Below are positions 53,740 through 64,000 of a stretch of 64,000 nucleotides of DNA, piece after piece (within the stretch, counting starts at the first letter, position 1; every line of letters starts with the position of its first letter). Under the pieces are notes generated by a model. That model did not search any database. It worked only from the letters and a program-made list of their open reading frames with translations, and had not been told where the DNA came from. The DNA comes from Schistocephalus solidus. Lineage: Eukaryota > Platyhelminthes > Cestoda > Diphyllobothriidea > Diphyllobothriidae. The stretch lies in assembly GCA_017591395.1 (NCBI GenBank), contig WEDG01001519.1:62001-126000 (forward strand). Direction: 5' to 3'. Made by a program: the position numbers and the translations under genes.

Positions 53740-53960
53740 CGTGACTTAACGCTAGCTCTGACCCTAACATAAAACTTGACTTTCACCTTAATCTTATCCT
53801 AGCCCTACCCTAACCCTACTCCCTGCAGTTTACTCGCTAAAAGCGTTAACCCTTAGCCTACTCATAACCCTAACCCCAAACCTGACCTTAACCTGAAGCT
53901 TAAACCTAAACCTAAACTTAACCCTAACCCCCCAACCTAATCCTAAGTATAATTTCCTAG
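53740..53960 (-). repeat. Degenerate CCCTAA-like tract 3 (opposite orientation)
   Basis: GCCCTACCCTAACCCTACTC, CATAACCCTAACCCC and TTAACCCTAACCCCCCAACC over 220 bp. The C-rich strand reads in plus here, unlike tracts 1 and 2. Confidence 0.65.
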
Positions 53961-54467
53961 CATGATAATAACCTTAACTGCTCTAATACTAAACATAATT
54001 TACTTTAAAATCAGTGCAAAGCCACGTGCATTGTATTCGACTCCTTTTCCCGTGTTCTATGTAGGCGACCATACAAGGCATCGTTACCATTAGTGAAAAT
54101 TACAATAAGTTCCTTCCTATTTGCGCAAACAACATTCAGATGAAGCGGCATCTTAAGTTGGGTAAACATGTTCTATTTATCGAAAATGTCTGTGCAAATC
54201 CAAGAAAATATACGTAATGAATCAATTATCACTTAAAGAATGATGTGTTTTAATTTTTGAAAATCTATACTTTCACGAATATTTAAGATTGTGCGTTTAG
54301 TATATGCGAGCCTGCGAATGTCGCTTACAGGTTATGAAAGATTGCCAAGATTGTTAATAACTCGGAAACCGGCATGAGCAAATGCCCAAATGTTTGGAAG
54401 TAATAATGAACAACATTATGCAAATTGAAAACATAAAGAAAATATTAAAACTATCATACGATAGTTC

Positions 54468-54870
54468 GACCATCGTAGTCCGACGATGTCCACCGTATGC
54501 TCCACGGAAGGGTGGTGCAGGGACGGTGACTTGCGCGTGGATTAGTTTTACGTGATAGTAGGCTTACACTGCAGCTACCGTACTCTCTCCCCATCCCCCA
54601 CCTGAGCCCGGTGTCATGACAGAGTCAAGAAGACCGGAGGCGGGAGAGGACGCAGGTGACTGGCGCAGCCGGAGCCGCCCCTGGGCGTACCGCCAAACCT
54701 GGCTCGGATCCCACGGAGTGGGAGTGCCATAAAGGCCACGTTAAGAAGGAACGATTGCAGCCTGACTGTCAGTCCGCCAGTCAGCCTCTCCGCACAACAC
54801 ACACTGGGATGACCACGCGGTCCGAGTTATACCGTCAGTTGGCAACCTACCAAGCCACGGCTCTTAGCGC
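54468..54870 (+). repeat. Dispersed repeat family A, copy 4 (fullest)
   Basis: GACCATCGTAGTCCGACGAT to CGTCAGTTGGCAACCTACC. Segment order matches copy 2 over about 390 bp. No open frame is shared between copies. Confidence 0.72.
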
Positions 54871-55119
54871 ACCATGATAGGTTCAAATGCGTCAGATTGT
54901 TTATAGTGAGGAAAATGCGCTGAGCCGTTGACCTTACTCTCTACCCTACCCCCAAAATCAAACCACTGTCCGAGCCGGTCAGTTGTCTGATGCGGAAGTG
55001 AGCACAGCTGCTGGTGACAGCGTCTACGCGTAGTACGTACATGACCGGGCCCTCAAAACACGAACACCAAGATTTCACACAACAGGGGGTTGAACGGTTC
55101 ACATCTCACATGTGTGGGA

Positions 55120-55270
55120 TAGCCAGAGGTCACGTTTAGAAGGAGCCATCGCAGCCTGACTCCCAGACCACCAGTCAGCCACTCCACGCAAAACACTTTG
55201 GACTGACTGCGAGGTTTGAGTTTAATTGTCAGTTGGCAACCTTCTAACGCACGGCGCTTATCACCCCGTA
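55120..55270 (+). repeat. Dispersed repeat family A, copy 5 (3' part)
   Basis: GGTCACGTTTAGAAGGAGCC, CCATCGCAGCCTGACTC and GTCAGTTGGCAACCTTCTAA repeat the 54735-54860 segment about 390 bp downstream of it. Confidence 0.7.
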
Positions 55271-57690
55271 ATATTCTAAAGCTTAGTAGCAACATAGTGG
55301 CTACATGGATAAGGAGCCGAGGATCATACTTGTCTCTCAGACAGTTATGCAGACTGAGAGCATGCTTTTGTGGTGTTGCATGTTATCATGTCAGGTGCAG
55401 AGGCTAATGAGAAGAGATGTACGTGTTGTGGTATAGCCGGCGTTGTTCTACGACAGGTTTTCATGGAGACGCACGCAACCTGATATGCCCACGTGGTGTG
55501 TGAATGTGCGTTGAGTCGGATGCGGCTGGTTAAGGACCGTTTCAATCTTTACATGCCCACAAGTCAGTGCATAGTTTTAGAGTTCAGAGTAGAGTTATCT
55601 AACCAGAACGAAGAAACTTCTAAAGTAAAGCCAGAAGAGAGAAGATTTGTTGCGGAAAATACGTCATTCTTATCATTCGGGAAGTGCGTGAACGGATAAA
55701 TTTTTGCCTTTTCTCTCTCTGAATTCACTTCCAAAGACTAGGAAGAACATTGGCCAGCACTTAGGAAATGTTCACCCAAATCACTTTTTAAATTGACAAG
55801 TTACTAGAAATGGTTTTCTATTTTAGCCAGTGCATCTACATTACAGGCCTTCCTTGTGGACGTCTGTTGTCTTCGGCGATTAGGCTTCATGTAGTTCTGT
55901 GTTCACACCTACGACTTAAGCGGCAGATATAGAACTCGCATCATGGGTACTAACCTACATACCTCTGTTATTCTGACAGTGTCTGGGACCATTAATTACC
56001 TTAACCCTCTTTTCTGGCGATCTACTGAAAACAGCAAAAATGTGATATATACACTGAAATTCCAAAGACTATGTGAAACTAATTTGTCTCCACAGAGTCC
56101 AGGTTAAAAACAGGTAGTTGACAAGACAAAAATGCCTCTAAATCGAAGAAAATGGCAAGTTTTGTTATTTTATCTTCCAATCACATGCCACATCATTCGA
56201 CATATGACCAGATGAAAACTTTTATACTCGCGACTCTATCAAGCAACCTAAGAAAATTATCTTTTCCTCGTCAAACATATTCTAACCCATGTAAAAATAA
56301 ACAACGATACCTCAGGCTCTGACAAATTTCCGAAAAAAACTTTGCCGAGCATAAGGCAGACACCTGTTTACTAGTTCATAAACTGCACAAGTTTATAGAA
56401 GATATTTAGCCAGGGAAGATCCAAAGACGGTTTTAAAGTATTTTGCGTTTATGACGGTCTATTTATTCATTTGTTTGCGTTATCGAAATCGGGAATTTGA
56501 GTTTATTCAGGTAATAAGCGTTTCCGCAACTTCAGTAATTTAAATTTTTAAATAATTTATTGCTAAGTGTGATACTATTGCTACTCATATTTCTTTCGCG
56601 TTTCCATTCAACTGATGACGCGGTATTTTGGTCGGCACGTTTGGTCCGTTTCCGAAACTTCTGGGATTGTTTTTGCATTTAAGCATAGGTCATAATTTAG
56701 ACTAGCTTCTTCTGTACCTCCGGCAATGCTGGGTTATAAACTGTCGCATCTATTTATCTTACCTCCATTCAATTAAAATTGCTGGAACAATAACGCGCAC
56801 AAGTTCTTAGCTGAATCTTTTGTGTGTGAGTTCATTTCAAGGCCATCTTTTTCAAGGTGACCTTCAAATCTGCTGTCCTTAGGTCTCTACCCCGCCGTGG
56901 ACAGAACTAGTGGCAGCGATAATGACTTCCCAGTCAAACCAGCCAGAAAGCACTGTAAGTATAAAATAGCTCGTTTTTTAATCAAAAAACTTTTCGAGCT
57001 ATGCCATGAGGCAAATGGCTTGATTTTTTGGAAAAAAAACACATAAATCCTGATTAACTAAGTAAATTATTTTGTTGGTAAATTCTTAACCTGTCCGTCA
57101 AATACGTTTTCAGGGAGGCTTTGATGTGAAGTGGATAACACGAAAGCAATCTTGACTCACACAGTTATAGTTGTGCTATTTAATGAAGGTTTAAGGTAAG
57201 ATAAATCATCGTGTAGCATAATCCTAAGGTATTTTAGTCACATAAGGATGCCGAATTTTGAACAAGATATTTTACGAAAGCGTACATAAATACACCCTGT
57301 AGAACGCGACTACTTAATTACGTTGCATTTATCCCTTTCTTTTCAATGCCTTTAGTAATTCAACTATATTTTATAGAAACCCATCATAACAATATGCATT
57401 CCTTAATCCATTTGGTGGCAAATAGCGTATTCTTCAAATTGTATAATTGAAGAAAATGTATCTTTTGGTTTCAAAAATTTCAAATTATGAGATTTTATTA
57501 GAGTACGGAATGCCCATTCATAAAACATGGTATCTGTTCATTTATAAATGCTGTTCATAAACTATAAAACATGGTCCACATTCACTTCCCAATTTCACTG
57601 AAACTATATGAACTCTTCGGTAGGCTCAACACGATCAGCCTTTCTTATAACCCTAACACAGTCCACACGAGAGTAAATATTCGCGATCGT
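55271..57690. other. Intergenic, AT-rich
   Basis: No recognisable gene. The only gene-like signal is the short ATG-to-donor segment at 56922. Confidence 0.45.
56922..56954 (+). CDS. Possible first coding exon of an unknown plus-strand gene
   Basis: ATG followed by eleven codons, MTSQSNQPEST, directly before GTAAGTATA, a consensus donor. GATA precedes the ATG. No downstream partner exon was recognised, so this may be chance. Confidence 0.2.
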
Positions 57691-57870
57691 AGCCAACTGG
57701 ACAACGAACCCGCGGCTCAACGGTAGAGAGCTACTTTAATAAATGTTAAATGACCAAAGAATCCGGGTTCAACGTCCACGTCCCGCAACCCAGGAGTTTG
57801 TTATGACTGGCTGACGGCGGCTTATAAGCCAGAGATAAATATCCCAGTCTTCCGTGTGTTTAACTACGTT
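57690..57870 (+). mobile_element. SINE family B, plus copy, head and body
   Basis: CGCGGCTCAACGGTAGAGAG (box A) and GGGTTCAACGTCC (mutated box B) are followed by GACTGGCTGACGGCGGCTTA and the body end CCCAGTCTTCCGTG. Confidence 0.7.
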
Positions 57871-57950
57871 CCTCGGGAATGGAAATACAATTTTTTCCTA
57901 AATTCTGGACCCTCATTCCCCAGGCCATAGTCAAACACGCAACAAATGCA

Positions 57951-58235
57951 TCAAACTGTTACAGTTTTAAGCCCACCCGAAAAATCAATACCGTCCGTAA
58001 TTTCAGCCAATAAGCAACTGTTTGAGACGGATGGCCCGTTCGGATTGGCTGTCATATTTTTTAAATTTTCTTGGAAGATTTTGAACACGGCATCTAAATG
58101 GGGATGCCAATTAATACGTGAGTCTACGATCCCAATAAATTTTTCAGCGTTGTTTAAGGGAACAGAGTTCGAAAATTCGAGTCCTGTCCCACGCAAATGT
58201 GTGCAAATTTCCACCATGCGCCTCTTTACTGCCAA
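57951..58235 (-). pseudogene. Reverse transcriptase-region fragment
   Basis: Minus frame with NNAEKFIGIVDSRINWHPHL, then DAVFKIFQENLKNM. This resembles the LINE segment KYLGxxxDxKLxWxxH after the YADD box. Short and isolated. Confidence 0.5.
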
Positions 58236-58839
58236 TTTATGTTCTCGTGTACCTTTAGAGGCAGATTATCCGTTTTGACACCAAAATAGTGCAGTGCTGA
58301 CATCACACTGGTTTGTGCGTAACGTAAAGCTGATGCTTCCTCAGGCGTCTTTCAACGGACTACATATTTTCCGTTATTTTTAATTTGAATAGTTTGTTTT
58401 GTACGCCTGAGAGCATAAACTTTGCAGGGTACTTATTTTCTGAAAACAGTCTGAAACCTCAGGTAAATATCTGTCAATAATTATCGGCGTCAGAGCAGTG
58501 TGGTTTTTACTCGATTGAACAGAATCTTAACGATATATCAGTTATTTGTACGAACGCGTTAAGAGGCATCCAGTGAACACTTTTTAAATGCTTTTTTTAC
58601 ACACAGGGACTTCTTTTTATACGAGGTCATGAATGCCACTCTCGAAAACCGTATACATGAGTGCCTTTTATTTTTATGGAATTAAGACGCCTTTATGACC
58701 CTGATAATAGTGCTTAGAATGAATTTTTTAAAACAGCTTATTGACCATGTTCAGTTTAGACGAAATTTATTTTTCTATCTGATACTTAGGGAAATGTACA
58801 TTCAGGCTCCTGGTTGGTTTACAGTTCTGAAGATTCGAG

Positions 58840-58959
58840 GATGAACGTTCACCAATCGCTAACGCAACTCACTCGTCCCCGCTCTGCCTTCGGGCTCATT
58901 ATCGATCCCCACCGGCAGCCGCGCAGTGATTGGTAGTAAAAGTAGTAAAAGTAGCAGAT

Positions 58960-58992
<33 letters not shown>

Positions 58993-59095
58993 ATGATCGT
59001 AGTAGAGGCAGCCCAACAACGCTGAAAACGACAAGCGAGATTGAAATGGCCGTTTCTGCCCCATTAGCTATCATCAACCAGTCATTAGCAAATTC
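58840..59095 (-). mobile_element. SINE family B, minus copy with internal (AGT)n
   Basis: Tail in reverse (58843-58930), then (AGT)n at 58931-58995, then body in reverse (CCCATTAGCTATCATCAACC). It shows that the trinucleotide tract is an internal module of the SINE. Confidence 0.8.
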
Positions 59096-59099
59096 CAAA

Positions 59100-61180
59100 G
59101 ATGTAATAAGAATGATTTGCTAATCGTGCGTTTTTAATGGGAACCACAACTCAGGTATGATTTTGTTAATATTTACGTAAATTTTATATCAGTACCAGAA
59201 GGCATTTTCACGTAAAGGCAAAAATTTTGGTTACTCAGATTCGCGAAAATACATCGCGTGCAGTAAGAAACCCCAACGGGAGCGAAATTTAAAATTTCAT
59301 TTTGTAAGCTTGACAAAATCACCCTAAAACCGCGACGAACTCCTTGCTTTTATACCTTGAATTTCGGGAAGTTACAACCCTTTTTGAGAAATATAAAATG
59401 TGTCTTATGCATTTCTCCAAGTAACCCAGAAATAAATTACATCGGCATCGAAAATCGATGGGTCGAGCTAAAGGATGCTTGATGCGGAGACTAGCAATCC
59501 ACGCGAAAACGCAATAATTTCCCAAAACCTCACCCTTTAAGATGCCCGAAGACAATTATTTAGAGGGACATATTTCAAGAGAAAGTAATTTATTTTCCAG
59601 AAGCCTAGGGCTAATAATAGCATAGGAGAAGGGTGGGGTTTGGGAGAAGTTGAGAAAGACTCTACGAAATTGTGACGTCATGAAGAGCCACTAACCAACG
59701 CCATCAACCTCCGCCAAATGGTTGCCATATTTACCATTTCTCCTCCTCCTCCTTCTCCTTCTCCTCGCAAGAGCCTCGTTTACGGCTTTAAAAAGGAGTG
59801 AAAATTCTCCTTCCGCCTGGACGCATGAGGCTTGTGCCTGGAGGGCTTTGGTGCCTGTACTTATTTTAGACCGCAGAGCATCCCTGAGACGCTGCTGGCG
59901 TGGGGGGTGGGAATGGAGTGGACGCCGTTGATAGCTCTTGCGCAGCCAGCGAAGGTCACTGAGAAAAGCCGTCATATTTTTCGACTCTGTTTATGCAACA
60001 GAATTCCCTGTCTGTCTGGTTTCTCCAACACAGTGGGATTTCTGTACGAATAAATAAAACTTGACAACGTGCAGAGGCTGCTTATCAATTAGGAAATACG
60101 GGTGTTGGGGGAGTTGGCCCTGAGGGGTGCATTCCTGTGCTCATGAAATAGACTACTGCTGCTTGTGCGGACACGAACAGCACTGAACTGAAATTGAAAT
60201 CAGTACAGGAAATCTTTTGCTCATCTGGTTAAAATATTAAACATATTTTTGGCTATTTAACTGCCAGCGACTTCAGAGGCTTAACGGGACGGGCATTTTC
60301 AAAATTGTAATTAAATGGTTAGGCGATGGACTCAGTGCTCGCTAGCCAATGAGTTTGGATTCAAAGCACAGGTAAGCCAAAACTTAGGTTTATGTACGGT
60401 TAACTGGCAACGGTTAGTATGTAATGAAGTATCTCCCGTTTTTTCAAAATTTATTTCAAAATTCACAACACGACTCAATTTTTAGCGAAAAATCTCTGGA
60501 GTAAACCTTTAAAATTTGGCTCAGAAAACTTTTACCCAAGCTGCTCTAGTAATTTTTAAAGTGGTTTTTAAGTTTCATCCAGTCTGCACGAATGTGTAAC
60601 ATGTTTTTTCGGATTAAAATTACAAAATGAGGAAACGTCTGAAGGTATAAGTAAAGTTTTAAACCCATTTGTTACTGTGCTATGCAGTGTCAGTATCAGT
60701 ATATTTGAGGGAGATGTAGGTGAGTCACCTTTGAATTCCCTATTTGTACATACGAGTTGTAGTATCAAAAAAAATAGTATCTCGTTATGTTGGCGAGGCC
60801 AACATAGTTGAAAAAGAGCAGACAGTAAAAAAAAACTCCCGGTGATATTTAGGAGAAAAAAACTGTCGCCCTTGGGGTGGGGTCCAACGGGAGGCATTGC
60901 GGAGGTTACATGAATCAGCCAGATGCTCCCTTGCTGATTGCAGAGTCCGTTGAGGGATTTCAAAGGCGGAAATATATGCCCAGATCATCCTCGGTCCATT
61001 GCGGTTCGAACCAAGGGAGAACGTTCATACACCTCATGGACGACGGCCGCCAGGTCCAGCTGATGCGAACACTCACGGTGTCACCAAGTTGTGCAAATAC
61101 TTAAGCAGCGAAGACCTCGAGGACCCCAGCATGGGAATTATGGGAGAGTGCAAGACCTCAAACGAAAATAACAAACATAA
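59100..61180. other. Intergenic between SINE and LINE
   Basis: One exon-like minus stretch at about 59735-59910 (see findings), otherwise AT-rich sequence without recognised features. Confidence 0.45.
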
Positions 61181-61187
61181 AGAAATG

Positions 61188-64000
61188 TTACTTACATATA
61201 GCTAGTAGTATCATAACTACCTTTTTTGCTGACGTCACTCTAGCAGCTTTCGCACCATTATATCGATCTAACTTTCGCTTAAATACCTCCAAGGAGTCCG
61301 ACATAACAACATATAGAGGAAGACTATTCCAAGCTTCGTCTACTATTTTGGAGAAGAAGTACTTCCGAGTGTCTAGCATTGCTCCAGTCATACGTAATTT
61401 GAGAGGATGACCTCTCAAGTTCGTTGTTGTGGCTAGCTCGAAGAAATCACCTGGGACGAGACAACAGTCCTGTACGCGTAGTATGCGGAATGTTAGTATC
61501 AGATCCCCCCGAAGCTGTCTATAGTGCAAAGGGAAAGAGATTAAGATTCGACAGCCGTGTTTCATAAGGCTGTGAGCTATGTCCAAGGACAAGTTTTGTT
61601 GCTCGCCTTTGGACCTTTTCGAGGATGTTGATGTCTTTCGCCGCCCAGGGTCTCCAAGCTTGGATAGCGGACTCCAACTGTGGCCGCACGAATGTTCCGA
61701 AAACTTTTGCGAAGCAGTCGGTAGTGAAGGCTGCGAAAAGCTCGTTTAACGAGGTATAGAATCGACATTGCTGACCTCGCTACCTTTGTGCAATGTAGGG
61801 AGGGCTTAAGCGAGGGCGTGATCCAGAATCCCAGGTCCTTTTGGGCATCCACTTCTTTTAATGGAATGCCATTCAGACTGTAAACCGTACAGTTCGAAGG
61901 ATTGCTTTTTCCGACTCGTATGATGTTGCACTTGCTCTCATTAAATGGCAAGAGCCAGTCATTTGACCATTTCTTGAGTCGAGGTAAGTTTGCCTGCAAG
62001 TTCTCTCCGTCAGCCGCAGTTTGAATGACGCGCCAACATTTGAGATCATCGGCAAACATGGCAATATCGCAGTCCAGTTCGTTGGCACAATCGTTGATGT
62101 AGACAATGAACAAAATAGGGCCGAGAACAGAGCCTTGGGGAACACCACTCTCAACCTCAACCTTGGTCGACTGTCTGTCGCTGATATGGACAGTTTGTGA
62201 GCGGCCAGTTAAGAAGTTTTCTATCCATGTCAGGAGTCTACCTCTTACGCCTATGCGGTTGAGTTAATAAAGAAGGCGGTGGTACGGCACGCTATCAAAA
62301 GCCTTTTTGAAGTCGATATAGACTGCGTGAACCGTTTTTCCTCTATCAACCGCTTCAGTCCAACGTTGTAAACAGTAGAGCAAATTTGTGACGCAGGATC
62401 TACCTCTACGGAAACCGTGCTGCGCTTCGGATAGCAGATTGTTATTTTCGAAGAACTGCATTAGTTGTTGCTTAATTATTTTTTCCATGATTTTGCAGCA
62501 AACTGAAGTTAGGCTGACCAGTCGATAATTGGTTGCAGAGACCTGGCTTCCACCATTATAAAGCGGCGTAATCCATGCGGATTTCCAGTCGGCTGGTAGA
62601 CTTCCGGTCTGGAAGGATGTTTGGAAAAGCGTAGAGAGTGGTTTTGCCAACTCTCTCGCGAGCTCTTTCAACAGCTTGGCAGGTACTTCACACGGACCCG
62701 GAGACTTGGATTCCTTTAACCCCAAAAGTTCATTGAGGACAGTAGTCTCGGTGAAATTAACCGTCTCGACTTTTGTATCCACTTCGAAGCCATCAGTAGG
62801 GTGATCGTATCTCGTTTCCTTTGTGAAAACCGACTGGAAAAATTCCGAAAGATGATCAGCCTTCGCACCGTCTTTAGTAAGGTCTATGCCCTCGGCGGCC
62901 CTTAGCAGGGGTATTGGATCCTTGTTCCGTGTATTCTGCATGAGGTAACCGTAAAACAGTTTCGGGTTCACGGTGGCCCAGTTCAGCAGGTCCCGATTTC
63001 TCTGCATTTTATACGCATTTAGAGATGCAGGAGTTCCGTCCGTGAGCAATTTTTTCCAAATCTCTGCTTTTTGTTAACTTCGATTTTTAAGGCCTGCGAA
63101 AGCCATCGCGGTCTGTTCGTTAACCTTTTTCTCAAAATTGGAGAGTGTTTTTACATAAGCCTGTGCAGTATGTCCCGGAACGTTTCCCAGTCCTCGGTTA
63201 CGTTTCCAAAGAATAAAGGTTCCCAATGAGTGCGCATCAGTTTGGCCCTCTATTCCACCGAAATCGCCTTGCCATATATTCCTTATGATTGTTGTGGGTC
63301 TTGCTGGTATAGAAAATAGTGAGTACTCCCATCGCAGCACCACGTGGTCACTTTTACCTAGCGGCGGTAGATATGACACTTCGTCGATGCTGTCCTGCGA
63401 CTTTGTGAGAACTAGGTCCAGGCAATTGGCCTGTAGTCCTTCGCACACCCTTGTTGGAAAAGTGACGAACTGTGTGAGAAGTAGCTTTAGCGTCGTGCTC
63501 AAAAGACAACCGTTAAAGGCTAGGTCAGAACTATGTGCGCAGGTTGAGCGCCAGTCGATGTGAGGCGCATTGAAGTCACCCATGATCAGGATATCCAACC
63601 GTGTAGCAATCTTTTCAAGCTCCTCTAGCAGGTAAGCATCGGCTACGGGGTCTCTTCCCGGTGGGCGGTAGACTGTCAGGACATCTAGACTTGATGTACC
63701 TGGCACTTTTTCGGATAGTCATATCGCCTCAAAGTTGTTTCTAAAACTCTAAGTTCGCTTTTCACGTATTTGAGTACGCCGCTTCCTTGACGCTCTTTCC
63801 TGTCTTTTCTGAAAAGTTGGTAGCCAGCCATAGTTACCTCTCGGTCGCCCACGTGTTGGGACAACCAAGTTTCTGTTATGGAAATTATATCTGGAGATAG
63901 ATCGCACACATGAATCTTAAGCTCGTCGAGCTTCGATAATATACTCTGTGCATTGATGTACAGAAATGTTAGTTTGCGGTTTGCTCGGAAAGTGCTAACA
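61188..64000 (-). pseudogene. CR1/Jockey-type non-LTR retrotransposon (LINE), nearly intact, 5' end outside window
   Basis: Encodes an AP-type endonuclease and a reverse transcriptase. Endonuclease (64000 to about 63250): ITETWLSQHVGD, GDFNAPHIDW and GKSDHVVLRW. RT: SPGPCEVPAKLLKELA, NYRLVSLTSVCCKIMEKII, EAQHGFRRGRSCVTNLLY, HAVYIDFKKAFDSVPYHRLL, GVPQGSVLGPILF and MFADDLK (FADD in place of YADD). C-terminus: NLRGHPLKLRMTGAMLDTRK and AWNSLPLYVV, ending at 61188. The frame from 63706 to 61577 is constant with only two in-frame stops (63074 and 62264, both TAA). Frameshifts near 63700 and 61590 break the ends. Recently dead; the same family as the 15.7-18.3 kb remnant. Confidence 0.9.

Noticed and set aside
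1..64000. CRISPR arrays, bacterial operons, phage or plasmid genes
   Set aside because: No regularly spaced repeats with unique spacers, no ribosome-binding-site/ORF clusters; the window is clearly eukaryotic.

Overview
This is eukaryotic, intron-rich and transposon-rich nuclear DNA. Two metazoan genes can be read exon by exon on the minus strand. Introns of 33-36 bp, tRNA-derived SINEs, CR1/Jockey-type LINEs and Penelope-like elements with hammerhead-like motifs together suggest a parasitic flatworm, probably a tapeworm. A diphyllobothriid is my best guess, but that is inference. I see no bacterial operon, CRISPR array or plasmid feature.

Layout. (1) 2269-14756, minus: the 5' part of a CAND1 gene (cullin exchange factor), nine exons; the remaining two thirds lie beyond the left edge. 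Its large introns hold SINE copies, a (TAC)n tract and an inverted pair of Penelope-like element ends (about 6240-8300). (2) 14757-28926: intergenic graveyard of decayed LINE reverse transcriptase fragments on both strands, including a roughly 1 kb inverted repeat (about 22905-23850 and 27030-27945). (3) 28927-46892, minus: a complete calcium/calmodulin-dependent phosphodiesterase PDE1 gene. Fifteen exons join in phase to a 693-residue protein with all metal-binding motifs. Its introns hold several repeat families and one unidentified coding-like stretch (29522-29845). (4) 46893-61180: intergenic, with a perfect 114-bp tandem duplication, degenerate telomere-like tracts, SINEs and copies of an undescribed dispersed repeat. 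(5) 61188-64000, minus: a nearly intact LINE (endonuclease plus reverse transcriptase) cut by the right edge.

The two genes are co-oriented but functionally unrelated: CAND1 recycles substrate receptors on cullin-RING ubiquitin ligases, and PDE1 hydrolyses cAMP/cGMP under calcium control. I did not find a clearly new multi-gene system. The most interesting items are the ultra-short introns, three 34-nt hammerhead-like motifs with a compensatory base change, the paired inverted elements, and the unidentified coding-like stretch inside PDE1. All splice junctions were read by eye from reading-frame continuity and remembered family alignments; no search was run.
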